Shown here piece after piece: positions 57,965 to 58,615 of a DNA stretch of 58,615 nucleotides. The notes under the pieces are model-generated. The model searched no databases. It worked only from the letters and a program-made list of their open reading frames with translations, and was not told the origin of the DNA. Origin of the DNA: Fredinandcohnia aciditolerans (GTDB lineage: Bacteria; Bacillota; Bacilli; Bacillales; Bacillaceae_L); assembly GCA_003640645.1 (NCBI GenBank), contig QGHH01000031.1:1-58615 (forward strand), read 5' to 3'. How positions within the stretch are numbered: position 1 is the first letter of the stretch; each line of letters starts with the position of its first letter. The position numbers and the translations under genes were made by a program.

Positions 57965-58010
57965 TGGGGATGCGAGTTTTTATTCGTATCTCTTTTTCAT
58001 TTTTTCAATT
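57965..58010 (+). terminator. Terminator of the BMP lipoprotein gene
   Basis: GGGGATGCGA-GTTTTTA-TTCGTATCTC followed by TTTTTCATTTTTTC. Confidence 0.75.
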
Positions 58011-58157
58011 AATAAGTTTTCGGCCCTCATAACATACCTCCTCTTATTTGTACCTCTCCTACATTCACCAAAATCTATACGTTTCTCAACTCTTTTTTAT
58101 TTCTGATAATATTTTACGAATTAGAAAAAGATATTATCAAGAAAGGAGGGATAGCAA

Positions 58158-58523
58158 ATGTCTGCAATTAAATGGTTAGCAGGATTATGTGTAGCGATGT
58201 CGCTACTTGTGGTTGGTTCACTTGGTGTATTTGCCGAAACACAGCCTTTGGAGCCAATTCAAAAAATTGAGGTCGGGTTGAACGATGATTACTTTAACCC
58301 GAAAGCCATCACGATTCCCAAAGAAAAACCAATTGTGTTGGTTTTAAAAAACAACGGCGTTAAAGAACACACCTTCACAGTAGAAAAGCTTGGAATTGAC
58401 TATGAACTCAAACCAAAGCAAATCAAAATTGTAACTGTGGAACCGAAAAAGCCTGGTACATATGAACTGATATGTCGATACCATGCCAAAGAAGGAATGG
58501 TCGGACAGGTCATCGTAAAATAA
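58158..58523 (+). CDS. Secreted cupredoxin-domain protein
   Basis: 121 aa. A signal peptide (about residues 1-27, ending VFA) precedes a beta-sandwich domain. Type-1 copper ligands are visible: His in VKEHTFTVE (about residue 75) and the C-terminal CRYHAKEGM cluster (Cys, His, Met). ATG at 58158 follows AAAGGAGGG. It may carry electrons or copper at the cell surface; partner unknown. Followed within 20 nt by an IS-like end. Confidence 0.88.
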   Translation: MSAIKWLAGLCVAMSLLVVGSLGVFAETQPLEPIQKIEVGLNDDYFNPKAITIPKEKPIVLVLKNNGVKEHTFTVEKLGIDYELKPKQIKIVTVEPKKPGTYELICRYHAKEGMVGQVIVK

Positions 58524-58538
58524 TAGGCACGGCCAATT

Positions 58539-58615
58539 TGAACTGCACCCTGTCAAGTAGACAGTGGAAATAATAAAAATGATTTAAGCGGCTCTAGCTC
58601 TATATTCCATAGGGC
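58539..58615. mobile_element. Probable terminal end of an IS3-type insertion sequence (partial)
   Basis: From 58539 the sequence TGAACTGCACCCTGTC, then AAGTAGACAGTGG, resembles the terminal inverted repeat of IS3/IS150-group elements, with CTGTC/GACAG inverted segments. The element would continue beyond the window. No transposase codons are visible in these 77 nt, so this rests on the terminal sequence only. Confidence 0.45.

Noticed and set aside
1-58615. rRNA, tRNA, prophage or integrated plasmid genes
   Set aside because: No tRNA cloverleaf, rRNA sequence, integrase, portal, terminase or replication-initiator gene was seen in reading the window.

Overview
The window looks like a chromosome segment from a motile, spore-forming member of the Bacillaceae. 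It has spoIIID, mbl, the flagellar genes flhO/flhP, ssbB, ywpF, fabZ, a ywqB-ywqA pair and a ywrA/B/C/D-type cluster, a gene set that in Bacillus subtilis lies in one chromosomal neighbourhood. AT-rich intergenic DNA, strong AGGAGG-type ribosome sites, frequent GTG/TTG starts and many intrinsic terminators fit this. I cannot name the species. No rRNA, tRNA, CRISPR array or prophage was seen. The right edge probably enters an IS3-type insertion sequence.

Layout. 0-4.4 kb (minus strand): ribokinase, nucleoside hydrolase, M20 peptidase and purU, separated by palindromic GGGACA repeats. 4.7-6.6 kb: LCP wall-polymer ligase and small secreted or membrane proteins. 6.7-8.6 kb: a chemoreceptor behind a c-di-GMP-I riboswitch with an expression-platform terminator. 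8.9-12.1 kb: Gfo/Idh/MocA oxidoreductase, a secreted Cys-rich protein and a SEC-C protein. 12.6-18.0 kb: a giant LysM/Ig-like/GH18 protein. 18.3-19.1 kb: YvrJ/DUF2922/DUF1659 small-gene cluster. 19.3-21.7 kb: a GGDEF-EAL protein. 22-25.4 kb: GlpP antiterminator, small proteins, a large 21-nt-phased repeat array and a YwaF-type membrane protein. 25.4-27.9 kb: two-component system. 28.8-33.2 kb: SWIM-protein and SNF2-ATPase pair. 34.2-38.1 kb: GntR-controlled ABC transporter operon with a secreted protein and an ECF sigma factor. 38.2-45.1 kb: ssbB, ywpF, fabZ, flhP, flhO, mbl, spoIIID. 45.4-50.4 kb: two-subunit Na+/solute symporter with cNMP/CBS/DUF294 and exonuclease genes. 51-56.7 kb: two split chromate-type transporter pairs around pcp, then a gamma-glutamyltransferase-like gene and an Lrp regulator. 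56.8-58.5 kb: BMP-family lipoprotein and a cupredoxin.

How the parts may work together. Nucleoside hydrolase, ribokinase and the BMP nucleoside-type binding lipoprotein suggest nucleoside salvage. The riboswitch-controlled chemoreceptor and the GGDEF-EAL protein are an output and a metabolic arm of c-di-GMP signalling. The pcp, ywrD-like and Lrp genes suggest pyroglutamyl/glutamyl peptide use next to the paired transporters.

The most unusual content is intergenic. (1) Four short-word arrays run on a rigid 20- or 21-nt period with different core words. (2) About 20 palindromes of the form TGGGACA..GGGACCTGTCCC..TGTCCCA, several in inverted pairs as in BIMEs, in places form gene ends. (3) A roughly 105-160-bp structured repeat lies in the same orientation in three presumptive 5' leaders. 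(4) Two roughly 220-bp elements have GTTCAAAAA/TTTTTGAAC ends. (5) A chain of stable hairpins lies at 28.5-28.63 kb. None of these is assigned a function here.
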